In this document: piece by piece, positions 1 to 15,000 of the stretch
Layout: every line of letters starts with the position of its first letter
Numbering within the stretch: position 1 is the stretch's first letter
Source of the DNA: Bombus terrestris
Lineage: Eukaryota; Arthropoda; Insecta; Hymenoptera; Apidae
Direction of reading: 5' to 3'
Assembly: GCF_910591885.1 (NCBI RefSeq)
Contig: NC_063269.1
Span: 1,426,001-1,490,000, forward strand
DNA: 64,000 bases
Position numbers and translations under genes: made by a program
The notes under the pieces: model-generated
The model's database searches: none
What the model was told of the DNA's origin: nothing
The model's input: only the letters and a program-made list of their open reading frames with translations

Positions 1-3000
1 CTTTCTCCTCTCTAATCTCGATGATCTTTGATGTTCTTCAAAGGATGACAATTATATAATACGTTAATTATGCTGCGACTCGTGCGATGTTGCTGTGTGT
101 AGCCTTAATAGCGAAAGGTCCGTGAGGCGTGAGATAAGCTCGCGTAATCAAAGCATTCCATTTCACGTAACCTGGCGTGATATGGCATGGCATGGCGTGA
201 CGCGGCCAAGTATGTTTCTGCATTCATGCACTTTTGAACGTACTCCCTTGTTCCTTGAGGGTCACACAACCTCCGAGCACGATAAAGGGGCTAGAAATTT
301 TCAAGGACTGCTCGAAACTTTTCAAATTCCGGCCAGTTTCTTGCCTAGCAATAAACGTCCCACTAAAGAGATAATTGCGAATCCCGAGCTTCCATTAATC
401 GTAACTCGAAGCACATGATTTATAACGAAAAACGTTTCGTTAATAGAAAAGAGAAGAAAAATTCCTTTGATTATCGATTTAATTAACACGGAGGGGCTGA
501 TACGGTTTCTTGTCCATAGAGATACAATACTAATCGCAAGGTTCAAGGATGAAAAGAGAAAGATTTCTTATTGTTAGTCTTTCGAAGATTTCTTTTTGCC
601 GCTGGTAACGAGATTGCACTTTATTCGAATATTTAGATTAAGATTAATTTGTAAAATATTTAGACGAAGAAGTAATATTCGACCTGAATCGATTAAACCC
701 TCAGGGTTCATCGAAGAACGTTTGAATACGAACGAGAATTACTTAGGGAAATTAGTTGATTAACAAGACAGGAACTTTAACGCTATCCTTCGGTTACGAT
801 ATAACGTAACACGTAATAAATCATTCAGATAAATCTTTCCGATGGTTTTAAAACATCCCTCGTAGGTGTTGCAGCCCTCGACCCGTGAACAAAATCGCTA
901 TAAAAATTCATGCGCGATTGACACCGTTGTTTAACGTAATTTCAGATAACGCTTACATAATCTATCGCAGCTGTTTGCATGCTCGTGTGAAAACCCGTAC
1001 TGGACTCGGCCAGTTTGCTAATTATCGCATAATCTAAAGCGAGCAACTCGCGTGCAAAGCAAAACTGGCTTAATGAGTCCCCCGAGAAAAGTAGAAAAGA
1101 ATCAAGGACGATCGTTGGATCGAACACTGACAACTTGGCTCTGACATTTTCGTTGCTCGAGACGAAGAAAACCCCTGTGTTTCGTCGTGATTCTCCATCG
1201 TCTTTTTTCCATGTTATCTCTCGGAAAACCTAACCGTTCGATTAAAGAAGAAGAAAAGTCACGATCGAATCTTCTTTTGACCATGGCGAGGTATCGAGAC
1301 GAGACGAAGAAGCCCGGAAACAACGTCGAGTAGGACAATTTAACGTTATCGAGAGTCTGATTTTGTGCGAACGAACGAACTGTGAGATTCGAGTTTCCGC
1401 GAGATGCCTGTTTCGAGTTCGAACGGTCCATTTGTACCGCGGAGAAGTTTCCCTAAATCTGCTAAGGAATCGGCTAGACTCGGTTTCCTTCGTTCTCTTT
1501 CCGCACGCAGTCGCGATAAATTTCGTTATCGGAAATGTACAGAAACTTTCCAACAACTTTCAAATTATCGTCTTACTTCCGGCAATCAACAGTCGTCGGA
1601 TTATTACACGAACGTTCTTCCACCGAGAAAAGTATTTGAGCATAAACTTGGTTCTGTGTAATTTGTATAAATTAACTTGTCACGCACTTCTACGTTCGTT
1701 TAATGATAATTTAAGTGGCTTATAAAGTAACAATTTTCTATCGCCATAAAAAAAGGAAACGTAACGTAACGCTAAAGCATGGATTACAAAACATTTAAAG
1801 TTAAATCTGTTACGGGCTTCCAATTTCCGCAGTTGAATCTCGTTCTTTTTAATAAACGAAGAGTCTTTTAACCATCTGTCTGCAAACTTATTTTTACCGA
1901 CGTCGTTTGCATACTGGGTCGTTCAAGTTCACGCAGTCTTTTTCTAGGTTTCTGTGTTCTAAAAGATCCAAAAAAATTCTTGATAGCTGTTGCAAGTTTG
2001 TAGAATATCATCCGATAACTTTTATCGCTACGTGTTATCTTGATTTTCCGAAGCGAAGCAAAAATTAAACAAAACTGTGGAAAAAATGGAAACTTACTTA
2101 AAATTGCTTAATTTTCTGGTTAAAAACGACTCAGACTCGTGCGTAAATGCTCTAACAAATTCTCCCAAGAGATTCGAATAAAATTACGCCTATAAATAAT
2201 TCTTTTATTTCTTCCTCAAAGTCAAGAAATTTATCAACGACCAGAGATGTACGAAAGATGCTAGAAAATCCCGGTTCCTTTATTTATAATCGAATAATCG
2301 AAAGAAGGGAATATCATCGGCTCGTTTACCTTGACTCCTATTTATATGGCGTAAATCATAAAGCGACGCACGAAAGAGGAAACGAACGAAACAGTGGCAT
2401 ACAATGGTAGTTGGAGTTCTTGAGTCTTCACGGACTGAAGGTGCATACTTCATGAATTTTCTAGCGACGTGACTTTTATGAAACGTTTACGTTCGAAGGA
2501 TACGCGGGCGAAACGTTACACGCCGCGACGCGAACCATAATCTTTTCTTTTCTTCTTCTTCGCGACACCGGTTTCTTCTTTTACAATTACGCGACGCTGG
2601 AACAGCCAACGCTAGCATTGCTCGTACTCTCTCGCCCGTGAAAACACTCGCAGACAGCACAGGCGAATTGTGTATTCTTCGCCCGCGACTCGTTCAACGC
2701 ACGCGAATTTTTTACGACAGGCCGAGAAAGCTGGAAAGATGGTACTTTCGTGTTTCGAGTCTGCGCTCTTTATTCTTTTGCACTTCCATTTAAACGTACT
2801 CGTTACTTTCGTCAAGAAGATGACTTCCTCTTCCGTATTTTATTATACAAGTCGATAAGTTTAGAAAGACCGTGTATACACAGCGACTCGTTATCTGTGT
2901 GTCTCGCTACCTACGTCACTTGCGTCTCGATCAGAGTTTCGTTTCGCTGCAATCTGACTTACAAATCGGACTACCTGTCGATATTACGCGAAACGCAAAG

Positions 3001-3530
3001 AAATTTGCCGCGTCTCGTCGACCAGAGACGATACGTTTTCCAAATAACCAGGCTGCATGGAGGAAGAATCCGCGGGAGAATGGAAGCTTTGCCAGTTACA
3101 CTGCGCAGGCTTTAATACACTGATCTTCTAGGAGTGGCTTCTCTCTTGTGTTATGTCTATTATAAGGATTCTATTTCTTTTTTCTCTTCTTTTCTCTTAC
3201 CACGCAAAACCACGAGAAGAGAAGGCGAGGAAGAAATAGCAGCGATACCGCGGCAGAGTCGCCGCTTGCCGCGAACCAGAAACCAACTCGTTTGTCGACG
3301 ATTCAGTTTCTAAGAAGATTGATACGATGCGATCGATTTTATTGAAAAATAATACCAGTCGAACGGCGTGTATTGTGAAAGCACGTTTACGCGGAAGCGA
3401 TCCGTCGTCACTTTCTTCGTCGGAACGACCCCCGACCTGCCTGATCTTATACACATATTTTCTTTAAAAACTCAATTTATCCCCATCGTACCGTCCTATT
3501 CCAGGCTCCTTTTCCTTCTCTTCTTCTTTC

Positions 3531-3567
3531 CTCCTCCTCCTCCTCCTCCTCCTCCTCCTCCTCCTCC
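3531..3567. repeat. (CTC)n microsatellite
   Basis: About twelve tandem CTC units sit in a longer pyrimidine tract (3507-3570). The open frame across it reads a proline run and is an artefact. Confidence 0.95.
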
Positions 3568-4624
3568 CCCCATTACTTCTTCGAGTTTAATCCCAAGGAA
3601 AAGGATATTAAATCAGATAAGCGGCGTCTCGCGGGAAGATGAAAAGTCGACGAATCAAAAAACGGAAGATGAAGACGGGAATCAGAAACGAGAATTAGAA
3701 TGCATCGAGGACAAAAATGGGGCAAGGCTTGAGGGGTGCGCATACGCTCATTCACAGTGCAGGCGTACGTGTACACGTAGAGGAGGACAGTGAGGCCTTT
3801 CTCGAGCCTCGAATAGACAAAGAGGGGTAAAATAGCAGGCGAAACGAAGAAAGATGGTGTTCACGTTGACCCGTTCGTGGTTTCTTTATTGCTTTTTGCG
3901 ATAAAGCTCACGCTAAAGATCAACCTTAAAGCAGTTCTTCGTCCTCGCGAGTAGCAAGAATTATAATGTGGTCGACGTTCGTCGGGTGGTAAAAAAAGAT
4001 TTGTTAAATTCCATCGTTCGTTCGTTCTCGCTAGGTTAAGACAGGATTATCGAGTCGAGCTCGACCAATTCGACGCGCGATTCGCCAAAGATTACCAACA
4101 ATTTCGAAACGATCTATATTTGAAGACAATCTATCGAGCTCGTGATCAGTGTTGTAATAAACAATAAAATATATCGCGTACATCGACAACTGGACCATAG
4201 GATTATTCGAATCATTTTCCTGTTCTCGATATTTTTCTCTTGCACAACCTAAAAGGTACGCGATATTTTCTTACATTTTCGTTGTTACGTCAAAGACCAA
4301 TGGTGTCTCGTGACACACACCAAGTTTGTCTATTCGGTACAAAATTCAAAACTGAATTGTTTAGACGTTGAATCTTGCATAAATCGAATAACATGCACGT
4401 CGTTATAGTCGTAAACCGGCAAATCGAAAGATCTACAAACTCGTAAAACACATTAATTTCCTGTTCTTTTGTGCTCGTTCGAGGTTGCTGTAACTTAAGA
4501 TGCAAATCCTCTGGATGGTTCGCCCATTCCTCTAATCCTAATTCGCCATCCTGACGTCTAATTAATACGGTCGCCATTTGTCACAGTCGCGATAAACCAT
4601 TTCGCGAATCGCTATTGTTTCGAA

Positions 4625-4642
4625 GTCGACGTCGACGTCGAC
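4625..4642. repeat. three tandem GTCGAC units
   Basis: This is a GTCGAC hexamer repeated three times, each unit itself a palindrome. Confidence 0.8.
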
Positions 4643-5916
4643 GGTTCTATACACATCGTGGGCGCTGTTTAAAGCAGACGTCTGTTATTTGCTATAGACA
4701 ATCGAAACCAGCGTAAACTTATGGACGCCTTTGGGAAGGTGGAATCTTTACGAGGACAATCGACCGCACGGCTACATTTTCCACCGGCGATATCGTAATT
4801 CGACAACGATCGGCCCGTTAATAAAGTAACAATAAACGTCGGACCTGTACCACGGAGAGCACACCGGCAGCAGTTCGAGCAGTCCTGGGTTTGTCTTTGT
4901 CGCCGAGGCAATCGATAGAGCTTAATTGACTCGAACATGAGAGAGCATTCGTACGTTCAACGTTACATCGACTCCGTCGGTGAATCGGGTCACGGTTTCG
5001 ACTGTTCCGAAATTTTCGAAGGCCGTTAGTCGAGCCACGTTAAGAGAAACTCGATCGTGTGGTTACCGCTACTATTTCGTCCAGCCTTTGTACAAAAAAT
5101 ATATATATTTCAAGAGGAAATCAATCGTTAGCGTTCAAGAAAGCTGAAAGCTCTCGACAAATTTTCGGCTCGTTGTCGTTACTCCTTCCGATTAACCGTA
5201 TTGTCCCGTGTAAATTATTCCTATAAATTTAATTGGCAATTGAATATTTACGCTGCCGATTACAAGTCCGTCGTGCCAAATATAAAGATAAAAGAGCGCA
5301 AACAACGTAAAGGAAAGAAAAGAAATAACCGAAAAAGAGGAACAGCGAGAAATTGCGAATCGCTCGTTTTCGTTACTTTGCCATTTCTAACGTTAACGCG
5401 TATACGTTCGCCAAAGCAGCTCTCAAGAACTCGCTAGAAGCTGTGTAATATCGAAAACGAGATAATCGAAATGACGCGGAGGTGTTAGGAGAAAGGTATT
5501 GTACGTAAAACATAGATAAACGATTGACTACACAATGGGCTGGATAAAGGGTTTACGGTGAAGAGTGTTTCGCGATTTAAATCATCCAATATGCATCGCC
5601 CCCGTGCCTCACCCATTATACACGCTCCAAGTGACGAATTAAACCTCCAATTACAACTTCGATTAATGACCACCGTTGTGGCTGGATAACAGCAGAATTT
5701 TTCAAACCGAACACCGAGCAGCAAACGAATTTTTTTTGTTTGAAACGTTCATCGTGTTAGTAGGTGCGTTTTCCGCTGCAACGAGATGAAATAACTCCCG
5801 GTGATTAATCATCTTGTTAAAAAACTTGCAACCATGGGATTGAACACGCGCGATGGACCAACATCACCGAGTGTCCGTCCTTTCGTATCGATACAACGGT
5901 TCCCGTTACGTGTACG

Positions 5917-6056
5917 TTAACCTCTTAACCTACAACTACGGACATAGCCCGTAGCACGATGATCGGGCCAAACGTAAATATCACGGGCATAGCCCGTAAT
6001 GGATGATCGTTTTCGGGCGAAAATTCTCGAACGTAAATCGTAAGTTAAGCAGTTAA
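5917..6056. mobile_element. short TTAA-flanked hairpin element (MITE-like)
   Basis: This is a 140-bp block with TTAA at both ends. The ends are imperfect inverted repeats: TTAACCTCTTAACCTAC on the left against TTAACTGCTTAACTTAC read from the right, 14 of 17 matching. Inside are a hairpin ACGGGC-ATA-GCCCGT (5983-5997) and a partial second copy (ACGGACATAGCCCGT, 5938-5952). TTAA target sites and internal hairpins suggest a piggyBac-type non-autonomous relic. This is inferred; no transposase is present. Confidence 0.4.
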
Positions 6057-9000
6057 AAAGATGTACGTAGAGTATTTCTGGTTATCGTCGCGTGTCCAGA
6101 ATTCTGGCTCGAAGCATCTCGACTACTTTAATGGCATTAAGTGATTCGTTGAAACAATTGGAAGGTAACGAGGCGGAACTATGGTTTGAAATTGTTCGAA
6201 ATTCAACAGAGATATAACTTTCAATGGAATGATTGTTTTACGGTAATTTTCCTCTCTATTTCCTTTTCTCGGTTAGAGAACGTAGACGTTATAATAGAAT
6301 CGCACAATTTATGACCTTTCCCACAGGCTTAATAGAAAGTAGATGTCGCGATATTTTATAGGTTCAGTGACACGCTGATCGGCGATAAATTACACAATCC
6401 ATCAAGCAGCTACTTGCAACGAAAGCAAAATAACGACGCGTATTTGCTGGTTGGAAAATTATTTTAAAGATCTTGGTACGCGTGGCGATCGTGACGAAGC
6501 TGTTTGAACATCGTGACACTTAAAATTGTACAGTTCACCGTGGATCGGCCGTATTTCCAATATATTTGTACCGCGAATACGTTCGTACGCCGCGACGTTA
6601 TATATTCGTTTGTTGCGTATAAATACTCGCCCCAGATGCTTCTCGTGAAAAATTCCTTGAAAAATGCAAACAAAAGTCGATGAAATGCCCCAAAAATACC
6701 CGCGTGCGATTCCATCGGGTGACTAAATGTAGGAATTTTCGCGTATCAACGATGATACCGATAACGCGGGGTATACGATATTATCGAATCGGCCACGATA
6801 AAATACATTCGATAAAAAGAATCGATAGCTTTTTATACGTGAAAATCGTAAATAGAAAATAGAAAAACGGAAACCCGGTTGAAAAGGCTATTTTGGGAGA
6901 AACGACGGACAATTTAACGAAGTTTGTAACTCTCGCAGGGAGAAAAATACGATAACTGCTGATGATAACGCTCACCGTCGATCCAACGTCAGGCTGCCAA
7001 TAGTCGTCCAGTCTTCTCTGTTCGAGGCTCGGCCGTCGTATGCACGCCGCGCGTCACATTTTTGGTCGTCAGTTTCCGGTAATCAGCCCTTCGATCGGTT
7101 GACTCGTCGAGCCACAGCGGTTCGTCGATTTCTATCGTAGACTATATCGTCTGTGTAGAAGAGAAACGGAACAAAATCAAGACGTTGGACGATCTTCGTT
7201 GCGAAGAAAATCGTCGATCGTTCAACTATGGTGATGTAATTACACTTTTTTCTTGTATTTGTAATTATACCGGCAAGGTAGTATCGAATTTTCTCTCTGG
7301 GGAGAATGGAACGATCGAAGAACGTAACCGACTAATGGACGACCAACTAGATTTACGCGTTCTATCGAACTAACAACGAAACAAAAGAAAAACTGACTCG
7401 ATAAACGTATAAATGACACGCGGTGATTTATGCTCGGCCAATCGCGCCATTTCTAATTCCCAGCCAATACACATTCTATTTAAGCCAGGCCATCGATCCT
7501 TCTTTCCTTCGACGGGCATTCTCATCTTTTACATTCAATCTCGAAATTGAAACATAACGAACGATAAGAATAATTGAAATAAATCTTTTAACCGCTAAAA
7601 CTTATGAAACGATCGATCAGCCAGGCTTGTTTAAAGTCTTAACGAACTCCCCTTTGGTCGGTTAATCCTGCTTGATCAGTAACTAACGACTAACACCACT
7701 CTGAATACTACTTGATTGCCAAGTACAGACTAACTGATTGCTTCCAACTCTGATTGCTAACCGAATCCGAAATGCTGATTCCAACGCTTAAGTTACACAC
7801 CCATCAACGACTAATCGTAACTTTATCGCCATAAAACTATCGCACCTTGTATCTCTGACACGCAAGGAGGCTTTCGTGGATGCATAAGAAGGACGATCTC
7901 TGTCGCTGTTACGTTGCTCGAGAACATCGATTCGCAATTTCGTCTGGTTGCAATCCCGTCGACGACGCAGGGTCAAGTTTAGCCGATCTTGGTCGGATTA
8001 ACCGTGGCAGGTTTGTCGGCCGGAAGCACGTTCCGATAGTGAAAGAGGATATTTTGCAGCGCAGCCGCGTTTCTACGCCAGTAATTCGGAAATTTCGCCT
8101 CTCCTTCGGCTTCGATACGAACGAACAGGATTTCGCCGTGGCCGCCGCGCCTTCGCAAACGGAAAATTTAATTCCAGTCTTAACCCAGTTCCGGAAGAAT
8201 GCGCACTAAGAAGGACCTCGAAACGAGCGTCGATACGCTTTTGCATGCGCCACGAGACCGCGTCGAAGCAGCTCGAATCAACAAACCGAATACACAGAGC
8301 TAGAAATACCGTATAAACAGAGAATTCGACTGTCCGATCCTTCTACAAACCAGACGAGAGACCGTAGTCCTCTTTTCGCGAATTGCGGACGAAACTAGAA
8401 TTCGTGGAAATTCCCAGGCGACGTTGCGCGTATTAACATCGGCCCCTTTGTTGATCGCCCACGAAACTCCATGTCGTATAATTAATACCATTGTACGAGC
8501 TTTCTTGTTTGAACCGCAGAATCCCTAATTATTATCATGGTTGTAGAAATCATCCAAGTTACCGAGTTACTTTACCTACGCGTTCCTGGTGAGAACAGCG
8601 GCGCCAATGGAAATGAAGATCTCGGATGTCGTTGAGTTTACAGAAAGGGTGAAGGTTGATGGAGCGATTGTTTGATGTAAAAGATTGATTCCTAACACGC
8701 CACGCTTGTGTATAATATACGATGTGATCGAAGATCCAACGGTGAAAGTCAACGAAGTGGCGATTTAACAAACACACGGTATTTCAAATTCTTCGATAAA
8801 CCATCCATCAATACGTACAGGATTACGTATTCCAGGATCATATATCCCGATCATCGAGGACATTTTTCCACGTGCAAGTCGCTGGTTTTCCGTCTCTTTA
8901 CGGCCAAGTCGTATATCAACGGAACTGCCAATCGAATTATCGTAAAATCGTTGAATCGGCTGAGTTCGCGTTGTAAAAAGTCGGCTGAGAAAAGCTCGTT

Positions 9001-12000
9001 TCGCGCTACGCTTTCCATCTACCATAGTCGATTCGAACGATCCAAAAGCTATTAATTAATACGCAGCCGTCTCAAACGAATAGCATCGATGCGGTGAACG
9101 CCGATAACATAATTTCGCGAACGATCCCGACGTATTTGATTTACATATTCGATTACTAATGCAGAATCCGCCCATTAAACAAAATAAGCGTAATTTGCGC
9201 GTTTATAACCGAAAAGTATTGCACCGACGTTCCGATAAACTATCACGGACGAGGGCATAAAGGCGATATTACGGTTTATCGATCTTGTCCACGGACCACT
9301 CATCAACAATTATTTTTCCATTGTCTCGATCGAATCGTATAAAACCGAAGTTGTCGATGATCGGGCCGATATCCCGTACACGATCATTGACCTCTGCAAC
9401 GTGTCGAGTGGTCCGCGCACGTGTTCCTACCATTTTTCGGATAATGCAGACACGTTGGTATTGCCGAATTTGTGGCGCGTGTAGAACACATGAAATTGCG
9501 GCAGTTTCGTTGATCGCCGTGTCGATCGAAGCGTTGATAACCCACGAACAGAGAATACCAGCTGTTTCGTAGATTACGATAGACTTTTAGGTTCGTGCCA
9601 TTTCTTCGATGATCTACTATCTGGAGAATTTATAACGAAAGAGATCGATATCGTCGGTCATCGAAGAAAATTCTCCATTTCGATTTTTCTTCCTCTTTGT
9701 AACGCTTTATTACGCTTCGTAACACACCGACCGTGCGAGAAAAGATTGTACGACGATGAATATCGAACCGAATTCTTTTGTTCGGATAATCTAAAACAAT
9801 ATTGCTGCGGCCATTAAAACGTTCGGTAAATTTCACGCGAGGTTCTCAAGCAGAAAAGAACTCATTCGATGTTCCCCGGACGCGACAGATGAAAAGGCTC
9901 GACGCGAGTTTTTCAAATCCTCTTTGGGAGTCACCGACGTTCTGCTTGAAGGTGCATCGCGGTTCCGCCCGTAAGACGTTTCTCTTATTTCCAAATTCCC
10001 TTTGATATCTGAAATGTCAGCGCGCCAAGCACCGCGTAATGAATCGAGCGACCATCGTTATTTGACTGACCGACACAAAGAAATTCCTCCACCTAGGGAG
10101 CTAGTTTCAACTTTGTCGTCGGTGCGACTCGAATTACCTATCGACCATTGCTGATAAAAAAAAAAACAGACACAGAGTCTACAGATACAACAGCCGAACG
10201 ATGTGCAAACTTGAAATTAAATTAACTTTCTGTCAAAGTGGATCTCTGTTAAACGTTTTTCTCTTACTCGTGAATTAACGTTCGTGGCTTAAACGATTTC
10301 AATGGCGCTGTAAATGGAAAGACTACGGAAGAACGGTTCCGCTAACATAATAAAGCCATTACGCAAAGCGACATCACTTTTATAGATTTTTTTCTTCTTT
10401 AAACTCGCCTATATTAATCCCGAAATCTCGCAATACAAAACGCGCGAATCAACAATTTCGTCACGAGATTCTCGATAATGATAAATTAATACGGCAGAAT
10501 GTAGAAACCAGAAGCGTCGAAACGTTTTACTTCACAGAGATAAAAGAAAGGAGCGACTGTAAAGGATCCACGATAACCAAATGTAAAATATAAAATTGTT
10601 GATATATAGTTACTATAGTTGATATATAGAATACTAATACATAAACGTAAAAAGTATAGAAATTAGAAAGTAATAAGCGTGAAATATTTGCAAGAATGGG
10701 AATAGATTCGATGTTCGCCTATGTAGGATTAAATCATAGACATATCGCACTGTTAAAATATTTATTCACGAAGCGAGACACGGATCGCGATCGTGTTAGC
10801 GAGAGCTTTACGATTTCCTTAATCCACAAACGTTCGGATCATCCAAGCGAACGGAATCGGTTTGACGATTTTAAAGGCAGCATATTTCGCGTTCGAGCAA
10901 ACGCACGTGAAATCCCTTCCAATAGCGTGTGTAATTCAGTGTAAACGTGGAAACAATAACGACCCCTCGTCTGATGACACGACACGTTTCAACGCCTCGA
11001 AACATCTTCCTTTTTCTTCCCTTTGTCTCCTCGTTCTCCTCTTTTTGTCTTTAAGAATTCACAGTTTCGGTTCTAAAGAGGAGAAGAAAAAGAGAAACGT
11101 TGGCAACGAAGTGGTCGTTTTTACACTTCGTTGTTTAATACAGCGCATCTGTTACAAAATCAGCGAAGCCTCCTTCCTTGCAACAATTAGCGTCACAATT
11201 TCCTTGCGCGCAACCTACGTTAATAACAATGCAATTACAGCTCCGCTTTCGCCGCCGAACGCAATAACTCCTCCACTCAAACTCTATTAGAAGAAATTAC
11301 AAACAACAGCGGCGATAAATTCGCGCGGAAAACTTCCAACCTGATGCATTATTTACGTTGCCTCGTGGAGGTCAGGTTCGTGCTGCCTTAACGGGCCAAT
11401 AAAGATGATATAAAAGTCACGATTTTACTTGATAATCGTGGAAAATGAAAACACGAATGCTCTCCGACGAGCGATAAAAGTATCGATGTTTCCCGGCGCC
11501 TTAAAATCGACACCTGATATACAAGTTCCGGAGAGTGAACTTTCGTGGAGTTCATCATTCTTACCACGATTCTCGATGATTCGATTTCAGAGAGAAAAGA
11601 GGGGCGAACAGAGAGAAGATAGAAACCTGTGGAAGACGATATGGAGGGTGCATTTAAGCCACACGACATTGAGCGGCGGAGTGTTGCTGGCAAGCTTCCA
11701 CCGGAAAATGAAATTCTCGGCCCGGAGTTCGCCGATATTGAACGAACCAGCCCTAATGGGAAGCAGAGGAAGCCGAAAACGAATCGCGGCCTGTCCTCTT
11801 CCAGGCTGTTTCTACAACGCGCCATTTGTCAAGCTCGCGCTGTTCTAAGTCGATCTAAAAATCTTTTGTCCCGTTAAGTAACTTCAGTTCGATCGATGCC
11901 AATCTAACACTTTGCAGGCAAAGAGAATCGTGTAGGTCGAACATTAATTTCGTTCCTATTCTAAGCTTAGAAAAAATTTGGAAAAATCCCGGGATACTTA

Positions 12001-15000
12001 TCGAAGTTTCCGCTGTATCGAACAATCATTCGCGCAGTCGAATATTCGAAATAACTGTCGGCGTAAATAACAATTCTTTTGGAAGAAATTATAGGATGAA
12101 ATATCACCTGTTCGCCTGCGGAGCATAAACTGATCCTCTCTGCTACGCTAAATTGATTAATACCACTTTTGATAAATTCATCGATTTCACAGTGGCCAGG
12201 TATACGGATAATATTTAATATCTCAAAAAAAGTAATCTACCCGCTTTAATTTATAAAGGTAATGAACGCAACCTGTGCGCGGCTCGATTCTCCGACAAAA
12301 TCGTTATTGTATTATTCGCTGCTCGGTTTAAACCATCGATTACTATCAAGCTTAAATTGATAAACCATCGAGTATTAGAGATATACCACAGTCTGGTTAA
12401 TCGGAGATTAAGAGCTGCAAAGAAACATACATCTAAATCGATATTTGATAAAGTTCTAAAATTTCGTTAACGTCTAAACAAGCGTTAAATTTATCACTTT
12501 GGAAATACACAGCTACTCTCTTAGACGACAAGAGCGAAGAAAGATATTTTCGACCGAATAGAAAAGAATCGAATGGAAATCTGAAATTCTCGAGCAACGA
12601 GGTCGAGCGAGAACGAAATAATAACGATACGAAATAATAAACGCGTTGCAGAGTAAATGAAGGCGAGAGAAACGGGGAATCACGAAGGAAAAGAAAGACG
12701 AAACGTCGACTGAAAACTAAGAGTTAAGGTATAACGGCCCGAGGCGCGCATCGCATAGCATCTATTATTTACAGTATGAAACCGGTGAATGTAGAGACGA
12801 CGCAGCTAAGACGTCCATTTACGAGTCCCTGAGATACGACTTCGTTTTTTCCTCTGTTCCACCTTAGTTTCTATCGTGCGGAGCAAAAGCTCGCAGTCAC
12901 CTACTGTCAGACCAAACCACAGATAGATAGAGAAGAGAGAAAGAAAGTATCGAGGGACGGGAGAACGAAACTTCCAACCACGGGCGGAATTCAGTCGTGG
13001 GATTTCGTTAAAGGAGTTTGTACGCGGAAACCGGGATACGTATCGGAAAGTCTGTAAACAACAAAACCTTTACGTCTTTTCCCCTTTTTCGCGTAGACCC
13101 GTGTCTGTCTCCCTTGACAGTATATGATTTTACACGGGGAACAGAAGCTCGGTTTTATCGCGATAAGAAGCGTATCGGTAGAGGATATCTGGAGATTCGT
13201 GGTTGCTTCGTCACGTTAAACGGATCTCCGATATCGAATCCTTTTCCACTTTTTTTTTTTTCATGGAAAGCCCGGGCTATACCGAGAATGATAAACTGCG
13301 AGCGAATAGAAAGAAAACTGGTTAAAAATAATAGAATTAACTGGTTAAAGTGCAGCGGTGCGTTAACGCGATATTTCATTTGTAATTTTTCCGCACAATT
13401 TTAATTACCGACCTCCCTTTCTTAATATTGTGATTACGAAGGGAAATTCCCAGGATTTCATTAATATCTCTCCCCACGGTATTTCTTCCTCTATCTGAAC
13501 GACACAAATTTAGGAAATTCGAAGATACTCGAATATTTATAATACGACGAACCATTATTCGTTCGTTAATCAAGGGAAAATCCTCTTACGTACATGCAAC
13601 TTTTATGCGTTACTAATTTCCTTCGTTGGTCCTTAGCGGATTCGTATAGTAACTTCTACACAATACACAAGACCGACAAAATAATAGTACACGAAACGTT
13701 GAATATATAAAATTATATGCCAAACTATTAATATAATATCATATTTTGTAATTGTAGAGGGAAAACTTAAAAATAGAGAAAACATATCGATATAAATGAT
13801 AATAAACGATAATAATAGAATTTACGGTACACTTACAAGATCGCATGAAATAAAAAGTAAATCACGCTAGCGTTACCGGCTGCCGTGAGACGAAAAGTGA
13901 TATTAATTTAACCCAACCTATAATCCATTTACTTATCTTATTTTATTTATATTACGGATGATTAGCATCGATGAATTAAGTTTAATAAACGTGAGACGCG
14001 TAAAGGCATCGTACCACGAGACGACGGCAATAATCCCAAACCCAACGAAAAAGTACGAAAACTATTTTTATGAATATCTCGAAAACTAAAGCCGAGCGTC
14101 ACAGCGATAACACGTATCGGGAAAAGTTGTTTAGAATGTTGTCCTTTGTACATATTTATTTAAAGGTCATTGAAATCCGTGAGGTGTGCTCTTACCTTGC
14201 ATTTTCTACACGCTAGATATTAAACACATATTAAATATACATGTATATAGAAAATATGGAAATATAGAAAATGATCGATCGGAACAAAGAGCGTTCTGTC
14301 AACATAAGATTGATACGAGGAGAGGTAGCTATCTTAGTAGGGTTAAATTCACTCGATGTTTACTATTCGAACATCGTTCCCGAAGCGCGCAATCGTCTCC
14401 CGCGTGTCTCGGTTCGCAACTCTCTCTTGGGTCTCGTTCCTCAAACATATTTACTCGTAAATGTATATACACACACACAAGGGATATCGACGGATACCGA
14501 TGCACTTCACCAAAATTCTACGGCCAAAACCTGGAGACACGAGGAAACAGCGCCCTCGGGACACCGCGAATCCGCAAATATTTTCATTGAAAAATTCCAT
14601 CGAAAGACAGATTGATCAAAGTCTTATTACGCGTTTCGTGGCTTGCCGATCGATTTCGATGGTTCGACGATAAACAGAGGCAACCTTGCTACCGTATTCC
14701 ACATCGATTTTCTATAAAACAACGCGAGTTTCAATCGTTGAAAGTATAAAGAAGGGACATGATTTATGGAAGAATCTAAATAGAAAATGACGCGCGCTCG
14801 ATGGAGCGCGTATCGAACGTAAATAGGATTGTAACGATACTTCAGAATGAAAAAGATTAGCGAAACGCTAATCCTCTTCTCGTAATTTCCATTCGTCTTC
14901 GTTAACAACGGTTACGATACGACGAGAAAGGAAAAAAGGTGAAATCCGAGCGTCGAAGAGAAGAGGATCATCATTGATTCCATTTGAAATCCTTTTCCAT

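Noticed and set aside
1405..1430. GAGTTCGAAC resembling a tRNA B box
   Set aside because: No A box or cloverleaf-forming arms at the right distance; other GATTCGAA-type matches failed in the same way.
3368..3793. Open frame with a run of 14 prolines
   Set aside because: The proline run is the (CTC)n microsatellite read in one frame; the flanks look like random translation.
7640..7790. Apparent degenerate repeats of CTGATTGCT and ACTAAC
   Set aside because: Units vary in length and spacing with no consistent period; listed here only as a low-complexity patch.
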